Source: Devosia sp. Root685
GTDB lineage: Bacteria > Pseudomonadota > Alphaproteobacteria > Rhizobiales > Devosiaceae
DNA length: 64,000 nt
Direction: 5' to 3'
Assembly (NCBI RefSeq): GCF_001427875.1
Contig: NZ_LMHK01000004.1
Coordinates: 185,903-249,902 of the forward strand
The notes under the pieces were generated by a model. The model did not search any database and was not told the origin of the DNA. It saw only the letters and a list, made by a program, of their open reading frames with translations. The stretch's first letter is position 1. Every line of letters begins with the position of its first letter. Both the position numbers and the translations under genes were made by a program. This document shows, one piece after another, positions 1 to 10,568 of the stretch.

Positions 1-241
1 GCATCTCTGGGAGTCTCGCCGTGCCAATGAAATAGCATCCTCGCTCATGGGCCACAGACGACAGTTAACAATGCGTCCGAATGAAGTGCCAGAGCCTACA
101 TGATGGGATTATGCGCCCGCTCGTCAGACCACATAACGTGAGCTTCGAGTAGGCTTCAGAACATCAACACTGCCGGACGTCACCATCTTCCCCGAACCAC
201 CGCAATCCGCATAATCGAGACAGCTTTCTAGTAAGGAAACC

Positions 242-916
242 ATGCGTGCGCTTCTCTTAGCATTGGCCATCACGACAACATTTTCGGGCGCAACGACGGC
301 GCAAAACGGCGCCGCCAACTTCGTCGGATCCTGGCAGGCGAATGGCGGCGGTGCGGGCACTTGCACCATAGAACTGGGCAACTCAAATGGCTTGTTTGGG
401 CTCACTGCATCCAGCCGACTGTGCCTTGGCCGATTGGGGTTTCTGAATGGCTGGAAAGTAGAAACGAACGGGGTTTCGTTGCTCGGCCTCAACGGAGAGG
501 TGATCGGTTCGTTCGCGGTCAATGGCGGCGAGCTACACGGGCATATGGATGACGGGACGGCCATCTCCCTGGCGCCAGCAAGCGGCCAAAATCTGGTATC
601 CACTAGATCGGGTGACTGCATCCATAATCCGGATCACGGTTATTGTGCGGATCCCGGTGAAGTCGCGCTCCCAACTACTTTTCCCATTACAGCGAAAGCG
701 CTGCACCCCCTCGCAATACGGCAACGCCCCACGGCGCAAAGCACAAGCTTGGGGACAATCCCGGACGGCCAGTGCTTCATTATCGAAGGCTGCACAGACA
801 CAAGTGAAGGCGCGAAGTGCCATATCCCTGAGGGCACCGGCATACCCTCGGGCTGGGTATCCAAACATTTCACCCAAGACGGCACATGGTTCGTGGGCTT
901 TCAGAACTTCTGCTAG
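242..916 (+). CDS. Secreted protein with AprI/Inh-like and SH3b-like domains
   Basis: The 224-residue product starts with a signal peptide (about residues 1-21, cleavage near TTAQ). Residues about 28-120 resemble the AprI/Inh protease-inhibitor fold: a 'GSWQA' opening strand, a Cys pair at 'GTCTIE' and 'SRLCLG', and later 'LLGLNGEVIG'. The C-terminal 75 residues read like a bacterial SH3 domain ('LAIRQRPTAQSTSLGTIPDGQC' is the RT-loop-like start; 'GWVSKHF' the usual end) with extra Cys residues, which would suit an oxidised periplasm. Inh proteins inhibit secreted metalloproteases, but no protease lies next to it, so its target is unknown. The gene is isolated, and an aldo-keto reductase follows on the other strand. 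The family assignment is by pattern only. Confidence 0.55.
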   Translation: MRALLLALAITTTFSGATTAQNGAANFVGSWQANGGGAGTCTIELGNSNGLFGLTASSRLCLGRLGFLNGWKVETNGVSLLGLNGEVIGSFAVNGGELHGHMDDGTAISLAPASGQNLVSTRSGDCIHNPDHGYCADPGEVALPTTFPITAKALHPLAIRQRPTAQSTSLGTIPDGQCFIIEGCTDTSEGAKCHIPEGTGIPSGWVSKHFTQDGTWFVGFQNFC

Positions 917-1154
917 CTCCTGGCCTAGGCGCGCGTTCCAAACCGCATAGTATGCCAACCAGCGGTGACTGCCTGCGCCCCATTCCGGCCATCAGGACGC
1001 ACTTTTCCGTTTCCCGAAAGCTGCCGTTCGGCGCTCCTAGAAATCGTGGCAACCGATCTTGTGGGTTTACTTTCCGAGCTCGTAGCAACCAGCAATTTTG
1101 TTGTCCGGCTCACTCGATAGAAGGCGGCGGCGCATGGGCCCCACCGCCGAGGCG

Positions 1155-3141
<1,987 letters not shown>

Positions 3142-3147
3142 TCGGCT

Positions 3148-3735
3148 GAGCGCCCCATTTCAGCCGTTCCGCCACACGCTGGCAACGATTCAGGCTGCCA
3201 CATTCGGCTTTGCCTCTTCGCTCACGGCCGCCTTTCTGTTCTCGATCCTCATCGACTTTTTCCGCCCCTGCGTCGGGCTTTGTTCTCAGTCTTCATCATC
3301 ACCCAGACCCTGCCGCTTGTCGCCATCGCGCCGCTGATCGTTCTGTGGTTCGGCTTCGGCCTCACACCCAAAATCGCGCTGGTCGCGCTCGTCACCTTCT
3401 TCCCCATGCCGGTCGCCCTCGCCCAGGGTTATGAAGCTACCGACCGTAATATCTCGGCTCTTTTGGCCTCCATGGGCGCCTCGCGCTGGCGTATCTTCGC
3501 CATGGCCCGCCTGCCCTTTGCTCTGCCCTACTTCTTTGCGGGCCTGCGCATTTCCATCACCTATGCCGTGGTCGGCGCCATCTTTGCCGAATATGCCGGC
3601 GCGGCTCGGGGCCTTGGCATCTACATCCTCAATGCCAAGAACAATTTCCGTCCCGATCTCGTCCTCGCGGCGGTCTTTGTCAGCGCCACGCTCACGCTCC
3701 TGCTCTTCGGCGCCACCTTGGCGCCCTTGATGTGC
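3148..3735 (+). pseudogene. ABC transporter permease remnant (thiamine-precursor/nitrate-type)
   Basis: Two frames together encode the middle of a binding-protein-dependent permease. Frame one gives 'TLATIQAATFGFASSLTAAF' up to 'ILIDFFRP' near 3270. The reading then jumps to another frame at about 3270-3285 for 'FSVFIITQTLPLVAIAPLIV' through the diagnostic EAA-loop 'ASMGASRWRIFAMARLPFAL' and 'AVVGAIFAEYAGAARGLGIY'. The N-terminal third and the end are missing, and no partner ATPase or binding protein is present. It resembles permeases of the HMP/thiamine-precursor class, but substrate is uncertain. The 3' break at about 3730 joins directly onto the integrase remnant. Non-functional as read. 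Confidence 0.8.
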
Positions 3736-4395
3736 TGCACCCAATTTGGAAACGGCTTGGAGTGTCCGCGACGCAGTTGGTGCTCGAGAAAATCCACCAA
3801 GCCAACGTCTATTAGCTGTTGGTGGATAGGAACCCGACGAAGCGCATTTGGCGTTTTGTATCCGATGCCGCCTGCGCGATCTTCATCCTTTATCTCGAGC
3901 ACGAAAGAGGGCTCGCCGTACCAAACCAGTATTGCAGCTGGTCGAGTTCGAGCATTCCGATCTCGCCCACGCGCAGTCCTGTGTGCGCAGAGATTAGCGG
4001 AGCCCAGTAGATGTGATCATCGAGTTTGCGGACTTTGCCAGGTGAGGTGCGCCTCGCCACGTACCGTTGCGTGGTTGAAATGGACGAACTCCTCGCGCAA
4101 CGGACCGGAAATGCCGTCGACCACTTTGACGTCGCCCACACGACGGATCAGCTTGGCGCCGATGACCTGCAGAGCGCGACGCCGAATAATATTCTCGCGC
4201 GTCATGTCTTAGGGATCGAGGTCCAGCTCCTGGATAGTGTGCTCCATGAGGTGAATGAGACCATCCGCGGCAGCGACATGCGCAATACTCCATCCCCGAA
4301 TTCCTGCGACCAGGCACGGGGGATTCGCTTGCGACATAATATATGGAACCAACCTTTTCGACATAGCTGGCCTTGGCCGCCCATGCTCTTCTCCT
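3736..4395 (-). pseudogene. Tyrosine-type site-specific integrase remnant
   Basis: Pieces of one phage/island integrase are spread over several minus-strand frames. Near 4390 the N-terminal motif 'YVEKVGSIYYV' is followed, one frame away, by 'RKRIPRAWSQEFGDGVLRMSL', the usual opening of DUF6538-type integrases. Around 3900-4020 the catalytic-arginine box 'SAHTGLRVGEIGMLELDQL' is readable. Near 3760-3880 'KTPNALRRVPIHQQLIDVG' is the strand before the active-site His. The C-terminal HxxR and Tyr boxes are not found. The gene points away from the 3' end of tRNA-Ser, about 120 bp off, the arrangement left by elements that integrate into a tRNA 3' end. Several frameshifts make it inactive. Confidence 0.75.
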
Positions 4396-4512
4396 GACAC
4401 GCGTGGAGGCGACGGAGGGGTCAGCGAGGACGACACATGTACGATGCATGTGTATGAGTCCCGAAGATTCTCCGGGATTCTAAATCATTGAAAACACTGG
4501 CTTGGAGGAAAC

Positions 4513-4602
4513 TGGCGGAGAGAGAGGGATTCGAACCCCCGATAGAGTTGCCCCTATGCCGCATTTCGAGTGCGGTGCATTCAACCGCTCTGCCATCTCT
4601 CC
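4513..4602 (-). tRNA. tRNA-Ser (anticodon CGA)
   Basis: The minus strand folds as a class II tRNA. The 7-bp acceptor stem pairs 4596-4602 (GGAGAGA) with 4517-4523 (TCTCTCC). The T-arm is 'GGTTCGAATCC', and a long variable arm is typical of tRNA-Ser. The anticodon CGA at 4566-4568 reads UCG codons. The discriminator base is G, and the 3' CCA (4513-4515) is encoded. The anticodon loop is CTCGAAA. A decayed integrase lies just past the 3' end, so this tRNA was probably an attachment site. I saw no second copy of its 3' end within the window. Confidence 0.97.
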
Positions 4603-4822
4603 GCGAGATCGAAAAGGGAGCGTTTAAACTCCCGGCCGGTCGATACGGGGCGGCTTATGGCATAGCGCCGCGCAGCCTGCAACACCCCTTCTGCGCGACA
4701 GGCACAGAAACAATGGAAAGATGTTTCGCGGTGGAGGCCGTCACAAATCCGTGTCGACCGATCTCCTGCCATCCCCGCGCGTTGTAGTTGCGTCAAAGAC
4801 CAATCTTTTCCAGGAGAGACCG

Positions 4823-5596
4823 ATGGTTACACGTCGCACCGTTGTCGCTGGCATGGCCGGCTTGCCATTTGTGGGGCTGGCCGCCAATCTTGTGGGCCAA
4901 GCACAAGCGCAGGAACTGGCCATGGCCGATACGATCACCACCAGCGAGGGCGACCTCGTCATTCGTCCGGTCGATCATGCGAGCCTCGTGCTCGAATGGG
5001 GCGGCAAGGTCATCTATGTCGATCCCGTAGGCGGCGCAGCGCGCTATGAAGGCCTGCCGGCTCCGACCGCCATTCTCATCACCCATGGTCACGGCGACCA
5101 TTTTGACGTGCCGACATTGGAAGCCATTGCCGGCTCGGTGCCGCTTGTCGCCAATGAAGATGTGCTTGGAAAATTGCCGGGTGCCTTGCAGGCCAACGCG
5201 ACGGCGCTGGTGAATGGCGATAGCGGCGAGATCGATGGCGTGCCGCTGAAGGCCATCGCGGCGCATAACACCACCGCCGACCGCATGAACTATCACCCGG
5301 TTGGTGTGGGTAATGGCTATATCCTCACCTTCGGCGACAAGCAGGTCTATGTTGCAGGCGACACCGAGCCGACCGAGGACATGTTGGGCCTGACCGATAT
5401 CGCTGTCGCGTTCCTCCCCATGAACCTGCCCTATACGATGACGCCGGACCAGGCCGTCGAAGCGATCAATGTCTTCAAACCGGGGATCGTCTATCCCTAT
5501 CACTATGGCGACAGCGATCTTTCGGTACTTGAGGCCGGGGTCGGCGAGCATACCGAAGTGCGCCTGCGGGACTGGTATCCCAACGGCCAGGGGTAA
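4823..5596 (+). CDS. MBL-fold metal-dependent hydrolase, exported
   Basis: The 257-residue protein has the metallo-beta-lactamase metal motif H88-x-H90-x-D92-H93 ('THGHGDHFD'), a later 'AGDTE' metal ligand and a final 'YPYHYGD' His, as in the UlaG-like branch of the superfamily. The N-terminus carries twin arginines ('TRRTVVAG') before a hydrophobic stretch ending 'AQAQ', so Tat export to the periplasm is likely. The ATG at 4823 is chosen because it follows 'CAGGAGAG' at 4811 and puts the twin arginines at residues 4-5. Substrate is not predictable. It stands alone between the tRNA-Ser and the L21 gene. Confidence 0.85.
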   Translation: MVTRRTVVAGMAGLPFVGLAANLVGQAQAQELAMADTITTSEGDLVIRPVDHASLVLEWGGKVIYVDPVGGAARYEGLPAPTAILITHGHGDHFDVPTLEAIAGSVPLVANEDVLGKLPGALQANATALVNGDSGEIDGVPLKAIAAHNTTADRMNYHPVGVGNGYILTFGDKQVYVAGDTEPTEDMLGLTDIAVAFLPMNLPYTMTPDQAVEAINVFKPGIVYPYHYGDSDLSVLEAGVGEHTEVRLRDWYPNGQG

Positions 5597-5841
5597 AGCC
5601 TGCAAGCGCCGCCGAAAACCGCGACGGCGCTTGACTCTTTGCCCCTTTTTCCCGATAAGCCCCCGATCCCACGCGCACTGGTCCCACCTGTGCGCTGGTT
5701 TTGTTTGAAAACGCTGCTCGAGGCTGCCGGTCAGAACCCTGACCTTCAACCGTAAAAACCGCGAAAAGCTGGCATGAAAGCCGCGGTGCCGCAGGGCGCG
5801 ACAGAAAAGGGACCGGGCGTTAGAAGCGTTCGGTTGTGCAT

Positions 5842-6375
5842 ATGACTTTTGCAGTCATCAAGACGGGCGGCAAGCAGTACAAGGTTGCCGCCAACGACGT
5901 CATCAAGATCGAAAAGCTCGACGCCGAAGCCGGCGACATCGTCACCTTTGACGAAGTCCTCATGGTTGGCGACATCATTGGCGCTCCGCTGGTGGAAGGC
6001 GCACTTGTTGCTGCCGAGCTCATTGAGACCAAGAAGCAGAAGACAGTCATCATCTTCAAGAAGCGCCGTCGCCACAATTCGCGTCGTCGCAACGGTCACC
6101 GCCAGCAGCTCACCACCGTGCGCATCACGGAAATCCTGACCGGCGGCGCCAAGCCGACGATCCAGGCTGCTGCCAAGGCCGACGCGACCGAATCCGTGAC
6201 CGAAAAGGCCCCGGCCAAGAAGGCTGCCGCTCCCAAGGCTGAAGCCACCGAAGCCAAGGCTGCTGCGCCCAAGAAGGCTCCGGCCAAGAAGGCCGCTGCT
6301 GAAGGCGAAGCCGCTGAAAAGCCGGCAAAGAAGGCCCCGGCCAAGAAGGCCGAGCCCAAGGCCGACCAGGAATAA
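5842..6375 (+). CDS. rplU: 50S ribosomal protein L21 with Ala/Lys/Pro-rich tail
   Basis: Residues 1-101 are ordinary bL21 ('[15 protein letters not shown]' at the start, '[16 protein letters not shown]' for 23S rRNA contact, 'ITEIL' at the end). The start is the ATG at 5842, not the GTG two codons upstream, because the family begins [12 protein letters not shown]. Beyond residue 101 the protein continues for about 76 residues of A/K/P/E with three 'APAKKA' units and one 'KPAKKA', so it is 177 residues instead of roughly 103. Histone-H1-like tails like this are probably disordered. It is followed 14 bp later by rpmA, the normal L21-L27 operon. Confidence 0.97.
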   Translation: MTFAVIKTGGKQYKVAANDVIKIEKLDAEAGDIVTFDEVLMVGDIIGAPLVEGALVAAELIETKKQKTVIIFKKRRRHNSRRRNGHRQQLTTVRITEILTGGAKPTIQAAAKADATESVTEKAPAKKAAAPKAEATEAKAAAPKKAPAKKAAAEGEAAEKPAKKAPAKKAEPKADQE

Positions 6376-6389
6376 GAGGAAGCTAGACT

Positions 6390-6656
6390 ATGGCACATAA
6401 GAAAGCAGGCGGTTCATCCCGCAACGGTCGTGATACCGCTGGCCGTCGTCTCGGCGTGAAGAAGTTCGGTGGCGAAGCTGTCGTCGCCGGCAACATCATC
6501 ATCCGTCAACGCGGCACCAAGTGGGCTGTGGGCACCGGCGTCGGTCTGGGCAAGGATCACACGATCTATGCTCTCGTCGACGGTAGCGTTGCCTTCCGAA
6601 CCCGCGCCAACAACAAAGTACACGTGTCTGTCGTCCCGGCAGAGGCCGCCGAATAA
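6390..6656 (+). CDS. rpmA: 50S ribosomal protein L27
   Basis: The product is an 88-residue bL27 with the canonical N-terminus '[15 protein letters not shown]' that reaches the peptidyl-transferase centre; no Firmicutes-type cleavable extension is present. '[20 protein letters not shown]' matches the family throughout. The ribosome site 'AGAGGA' lies about 10 bp before the ATG. It is co-transcribed with rplU, and the pair ends at a strong hairpin terminator at 6728-6758. Confidence 0.98.
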   Translation: MAHKKAGGSSRNGRDTAGRRLGVKKFGGEAVVAGNIIIRQRGTKWAVGTGVGLGKDHTIYALVDGSVAFRTRANNKVHVSVVPAEAAE

Positions 6657-6727
6657 CCCGGCAGGCCCCAGTGACCCGCCGGTGACCAGTTCCCCGGCGG
6701 CGTTTTTGGCGACAAACCAGAATTGCG

Positions 6728-6758
6728 AAGGGGGACCGGTCAACCGGTTCCCCTTTTT
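6728..6758 (+). terminator. Rho-independent terminator of rplU-rpmA
   Basis: An almost perfect stem pairs 6728-6740 (AAGGGGGACCGGT) with 6743-6755 across a tiny loop and runs into five T residues. It ends 14 bp before the first GNAT start. A weaker GC-rich inverted repeat (CCGCCGG/CCGGCGG then CGTTTTT) sits at about 6679-6706. Confidence 0.85.
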
Positions 6759-6772
6759 GCTTCTGGAGAAAC

Positions 6773-7309
6773 ATGATGACTGCCGCCCTCAAGGACCGCC
6801 TGCCCGCAACGCTGACCACTGCCCGTCTGGTATTGGCCACCCCGGCTTTGGCGCATGTTCCCCAAATGGCGGTACTCGCGAACAATAAACGCATCCACGA
6901 AGTGCTTTCGCGCCTGCCCCACCCCTATGCGGAAAAGCATGGTGAGGAGTTTGTCTCCGAGATTGCGCGTGGCGAAACCGAGTTCGCCTGGTCGATCCTC
7001 AAGGACGGCACCTACATTGGTGGCATGGGCCTGCATCTTCTCCCCGACCAACTGCCCGAACTTGGCTATTGGCTGGGCGAGCCCCATTGGGGCCAGGGTT
7101 TTGCGACCGAAGCCGGGCGAGCCGTGGTCGATGCCGCGCGAGCGGCCGGGGCGGCGGCCCTCCGATCGCGCGCCCTGCTCTCCAATTCCGGCTCGCGAAA
7201 CGTCCTGAAAAAGCTCGGTTTTGTCGAGATCGGCGAAAGCACAGATAAAGAAGGCACGCTCAAGGGCCAGAGCATGATGCTCATGCGGTTGGAGTTTGGC
7301 GAGAGATGA
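6773..7309 (+). CDS. GNAT family N-acetyltransferase (RimJ/RimL type)
   Basis: The 178-residue protein has the RimJ/RimL-like GNAT plan: an opening 'LTTARLVLATP' strand, motif A 'LGYWLGEPHWGQGFATEAGR' for acetyl-CoA, then 'SNSGSRNVLKKLGFVEIGES'. Members acetylate ribosomal-protein N-termini or small molecules; the substrate here is unknown. The start at 6773 follows 'CTGGAG'. It is the first of three tandem GNAT genes that overlap or nearly overlap and run into obgE, so all four are probably one transcript. Confidence 0.88.
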   Translation: MMTAALKDRLPATLTTARLVLATPALAHVPQMAVLANNKRIHEVLSRLPHPYAEKHGEEFVSEIARGETEFAWSILKDGTYIGGMGLHLLPDQLPELGYWLGEPHWGQGFATEAGRAVVDAARAAGAAALRSRALLSNSGSRNVLKKLGFVEIGESTDKEGTLKGQSMMLMRLEFGER

Positions 7310-7833
7310 CCGAGCTTGTCACCGAAAGACTGATCCTGCGGGCACCAAGACCCGAGGACGCGCCCTGCTACGCTTTGGGCGTCAGCGAATTTGCCGTGGC
7401 CAAATGGCTGACCCCGGTGCCCTGGCCCTATACCCTCTCCATGGCGCAGGACTTTTTGCGCTCTATCCCCGATCCAACGCCCGAAAAAGCCTTTTTCGTC
7501 ATCGAGCATCCCAAGAAGGGGCTGATCGGTTGTGTAACGCTTGTTACCGAACTGGGCTTCTGGATATCGCGCCCGCATTGGCACAGGGGTTATGGCATGG
7601 AAGCGGCATCGGCCTTGATCGATTGGCATTTTGACGGCACGGGCGCCCAAACCATTCACTCGAGCGCCCACCATAACAATGTTGCTTCGCTCAGGCTCAA
7701 GGCCAAGCTCGGCTTTGTCGCGACCGGCAAGGAAATGCGCTTCTCCCAGGCGCTGCAGCATAATGTCGAGCATGTCACGACCGCGCTCAGCCGGGCCGAC
7801 TGGCGCGCGAGAAGGAACGACCTATGTGCGTAA
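7306..7833 (+). CDS. GNAT family N-acetyltransferase
   Basis: The 175-residue GNAT begins at an ATG overlapping the previous stop by four bases (ATGA), implying translational coupling. It opens '[16 protein letters not shown]', has motif A 'LGFWISRPHWHRGYGMEAAS' and ends with 'SLRLKAKLGFVATGKEMRF'. The opening is nearly repeated in the next gene ('[16 protein letters not shown]'), so genes two and three are probably tandem duplicates. Substrate unknown. Confidence 0.88.
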   Translation: MTELVTERLILRAPRPEDAPCYALGVSEFAVAKWLTPVPWPYTLSMAQDFLRSIPDPTPEKAFFVIEHPKKGLIGCVTLVTELGFWISRPHWHRGYGMEAASALIDWHFDGTGAQTIHSSAHHNNVASLRLKAKLGFVATGKEMRFSQALQHNVEHVTTALSRADWRARRNDLCA

Positions 7834-7849
7834 TGAAAGGGCGGCGCCG

Positions 7850-8389
7850 ATGATGCTCCCGATCATCGAGACGGAAAGGCTGATCCTGCGCGCCCCGCGC
7901 CCGCAGGATGCCGAAGCCATTGCGCTTTATCTCAATGACTTCGCCGTCTCGGGCAATCTTGCGCGGGTGCCATTTCCTTACCATCTTTCCGATGCCAAGG
8001 CCTGGCTGCGCACGCGCCACCCCGATACCGAACCGGACGATGCTAATTTCACCATCGAAGCCAAGGGCGAGGGCTATGTGGGCCATATCGGCTTTCATCC
8101 GGGCCCCGACGGACCGGTGATCGGCTATTGGCTGGGAAAGCCCTTTTGGGGGCGCGGGATCATGACCGAGGCGACAATCGCCTGCCTTGACTGGTTCTTT
8201 GCCGAGACCAGGGCGCCGGTCGTCTATTCCGGGGTTTTTCACTTCAATATTGCTTCGCTGGCGATCCAGCAGAAGCTTGGCTTTACCCAATCGGGCCGAA
8301 GCTGGTTGCTCTGCCTTGCGCGCGACGCCGAGGTGGAGCATATCGACACACAATTGACGCTTGGCGTCTGGAAGGCACGACGCACATGA
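7850..8389 (+). CDS. GNAT family N-acetyltransferase
   Basis: Third member of the run, 179 residues from the ATG at 7850 ([16 protein letters not shown]). The same frame is open further upstream, but that stretch overlaps the preceding gene and has no family similarity. Acetyl-CoA motif A is '[20 protein letters not shown]'; the C-terminal part is '[20 protein letters not shown]'. Its stop overlaps the obgE start by four bases, tying this acetyltransferase to a ribosome-associated GTPase. Whether the substrate is ribosomal is inference. Confidence 0.88.
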   Translation: MMLPIIETERLILRAPRPQDAEAIALYLNDFAVSGNLARVPFPYHLSDAKAWLRTRHPDTEPDDANFTIEAKGEGYVGHIGFHPGPDGPVIGYWLGKPFWGRGIMTEATIACLDWFFAETRAPVVYSGVFHFNIASLAIQQKLGFTQSGRSWLLCLARDAEVEHIDTQLTLGVWKARRT

Positions 8390-9429
8390 AATTTCTTGAT
8401 CAGGCCAAGATCTATATCAAGTCCGGAGATGGCGGCGCGGGCGCCGTCAGCTTCAAGCGCGAAAAATTCGTCGAATTCGGCGGTCCCGATGGCGGCAACG
8501 GCGGTCGCGGCGCCGACGTCGTGGCGGTATGCACCGAGGGGCTGAATACGCTGATCGACTTCCGCTACGCCCAGCACTTTCGCGCCCCGACGGGCGTCCA
8601 TGGCATGGGCAAGGACCGGGCCGGCGCCAATGGCGAGGACATCATACTGCGGGTACCCAAGGGCACGCAGATTTTCGAGGAAGATCAGGAAACTCTGATC
8701 GCCGATTTCACCGAGATCGGCCAGCGCGTCGTGCTGCTCAAGGGCGGCAATGGCGGCTTTGGCAATGCCTATTTCAAGACCAGTTCCAACCAGGCGCCGC
8801 GCCACGCCAATCCCGGCCAACCGGGCATGGAAAAAGGCATCTGGCTGCGGCTAAAACTGATCGCGGACGCGGGTCTCGTCGGTCAGCCCAATGCCGGCAA
8901 GTCGACGTTCCTCGCGGCGGTTTCGGCGGCAAAGCCCAAGATCGCCGATTATCCATTTACAACGCTCCACCCCAATCTGGGCGTGGTGCGAGCCGGTGAG
9001 CGCGAATTCGTCCTGGCCGATATTCCCGGCCTCATCGAAGGGGCGAGCGAAGGCATTGGTATCGGCGACCGTTTCCTCGGCCATATCGAGCGTTGCGGCG
9101 TCCTTATTCACTTGATCGACGGCACCAATGAAGACGTGGCCCATGTCTATAAAGCCGTGCGCTATGAACTCGGCGCCTATGCCGATGTGCTGGCCGAAAA
9201 GCCCGAGATCGTCGTCCTCAACAAGGTCGATGCGCTGACCCCGGACGAGCTCAAGGCAAAGATGAAAGCGCTGAAAAAGGCCAGCAAGGCCGACGTTCGC
9301 GCGATTTCTGGCGCGACCGGCCAGGGCGTCGAGCAGATCCTCTACGATGTGCTCGCCATTATCGACGAGACGCGCGCCGAAGAAGCCAAGGCCGAGGTCA
9401 AGCAGGCGGAAGTGAAGTGGACCCCCTGA
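8386..9429 (+). CDS. obgE: GTPase ObgE/CgtA
   Basis: The 347-residue protein has the glycine-rich Obg fold (about residues 1-158, '[20 protein letters not shown]') and a G domain with P-loop G166-QPNAGKST, 'DIPGLIEGA' (G3) and 'NKVD' (G4). It helps mature the 50S subunit and links growth to guanine-nucleotide state; in Caulobacter CgtA is essential. The C-terminal region is short and charged instead of a long OCT domain, which is usual in alphaproteobacteria. It overlaps the upstream GNAT and the downstream proB (TGATG), so the whole block is translationally coupled. Confidence 0.97.
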   Translation: MKFLDQAKIYIKSGDGGAGAVSFKREKFVEFGGPDGGNGGRGADVVAVCTEGLNTLIDFRYAQHFRAPTGVHGMGKDRAGANGEDIILRVPKGTQIFEEDQETLIADFTEIGQRVVLLKGGNGGFGNAYFKTSSNQAPRHANPGQPGMEKGIWLRLKLIADAGLVGQPNAGKSTFLAAVSAAKPKIADYPFTTLHPNLGVVRAGEREFVLADIPGLIEGASEGIGIGDRFLGHIERCGVLIHLIDGTNEDVAHVYKAVRYELGAYADVLAEKPEIVVLNKVDALTPDELKAKMKALKKASKADVRAISGATGQGVEQILYDVLAIIDETRAEEAKAEVKQAEVKWTP

Positions 9430-10568
9430 TGTCGGCCAATGCGCTGGCGCCCTATCGGCGCATTACCATCAAGATTGGTTCGGCGCTGCTGGTCGACAAG
9501 GCTGGTAAACTGCGCAAGGCATGGCTCGACGATCTTGCCGAGGATATTTCCGCATTAAAGGCGGAGGGACGCGATATCGTCGTGGTTTCCTCGGGCGCCA
9601 TTGCATTGGGGCGCGGGCTTTTGGGGCTTTCCGCTTTGACGCTGACATTGGAACAATCGCAGGCGGCGGCGAGCGCAGGGCAGATTGCCCTGTCGCAGGC
9701 CTGGGCCGAAGCGCTGGCGCGGCACAATATCGTCACGGGGCAGATTCTCATCACCCCCAACATCACCGAAGAGCGCCGCTATTATCTTAATGCGCGCACC
9801 ACGGTGACGACGCTGCTCGGCCTCGGGGCCATTCCGATTTTCAATGAGAATGACAGCGTGGCGACGGCGGAAATCCGCTATGGCGACAATGATCGCCTCT
9901 CGGCGCGCGTCGCGACCATGATCGAGGCCGATTGCCTCGTGCTGCTGTCCGATATTGACGGACTTTATACCGCGCCCCCGGCCAAGGATCCGAACGCCCA
10001 GCATATTCCGGTGGTCGAAGCCATCACGCCGGCCATCGAAGCCATGGCGGGGGGCGCGGCGAGCCATCTGTCGCGCGGCGGCATGACGACGAAAGTCGAG
10101 GCCGGAAAAATTGCGACACTGGCCGGCACCGCCATGGTCATCGCCAAGGGCACGGAAACCCACCCGCTCAAAGTGCTGACCGAGGGCGGTCGGCATACCC
10201 TCTTCCACCCTGCCCGCTCGCGGGCGCAGGCGCGAAAACGCTGGATCATGGGCACGCTGACCGTCGCCGGTACGCTGCAGGTCGATGCTGGAGCGGCCAG
10301 TGCGCTGAAGCAGGGTCGCTCGCTACTGCCGATCGGGGTGACCAAGGTGACGGGCGAATTCGAACGCGGCGATACCGTTGCCATTGTCGATCCGGATGGG
10401 CGCGAAATCGCTCGTGGCCTTGTGGGGCTCGACAGCGAAGATGCGCGCCTTGCCATGGGGAAACGCAGCAGTACCGTGGTCGAACTCCTGGGGATCGGCA
10501 GCCGCTCGGAACTGATCCATCGCGACAATATGGTTCTCACGGCGGCGCTGGAGGAATTGCATCAATGA
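9429..10568 (+). CDS. proB: Glutamate 5-kinase
   Basis: The 379-residue enzyme phosphorylates L-glutamate in the first step of proline synthesis. It has the amino-acid-kinase fold ('[13 protein letters not shown]', '[15 protein letters not shown]', '[18 protein letters not shown]') and a C-terminal PUA domain (about residues 275-375, starting '[11 protein letters not shown]'). The ATG at 9429 overlaps the obgE stop (TGATG); a GTG 12 bases upstream is possible but adds residues not typical of the family. Its stop overlaps proA by four bases. Confidence 0.97.
   Translation: MSANALAPYRRITIKIGSALLVDKAGKLRKAWLDDLAEDISALKAEGRDIVVVSSGAIALGRGLLGLSALTLTLEQSQAAASAGQIALSQAWAEALARHNIVTGQILITPNITEERRYYLNARTTVTTLLGLGAIPIFNENDSVATAEIRYGDNDRLSARVATMIEADCLVLLSDIDGLYTAPPAKDPNAQHIPVVEAITPAIEAMAGGAASHLSRGGMTTKVEAGKIATLAGTAMVIAKGTETHPLKVLTEGGRHTLFHPARSRAQARKRWIMGTLTVAGTLQVDAGAASALKQGRSLLPIGVTKVTGEFERGDTVAIVDPDGREIARGLVGLDSEDARLAMGKRSSTVVELLGIGSRSELIHRDNMVLTAALEELHQ

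Noticed and set aside
3142..4512. Thiamine or other riboswitch upstream of the permease remnant
   Set aside because: I looked for a THI-box-like sequence in front of the permease fragment and found none; the N-terminal end is truncated.
4488..4787. Short open frame starting in the tRNA-Ser region
   Set aside because: It covers the tRNA gene; the peptide 'EREGFEPPIE' is the familiar mistranslation of a tRNA-Ser 3' half.
7631..7849. N-terminal extension of the third GNAT protein
   Set aside because: The extension overlaps the previous GNAT in another frame and has no family similarity; the ATG at 7850 begins at the conserved strand.
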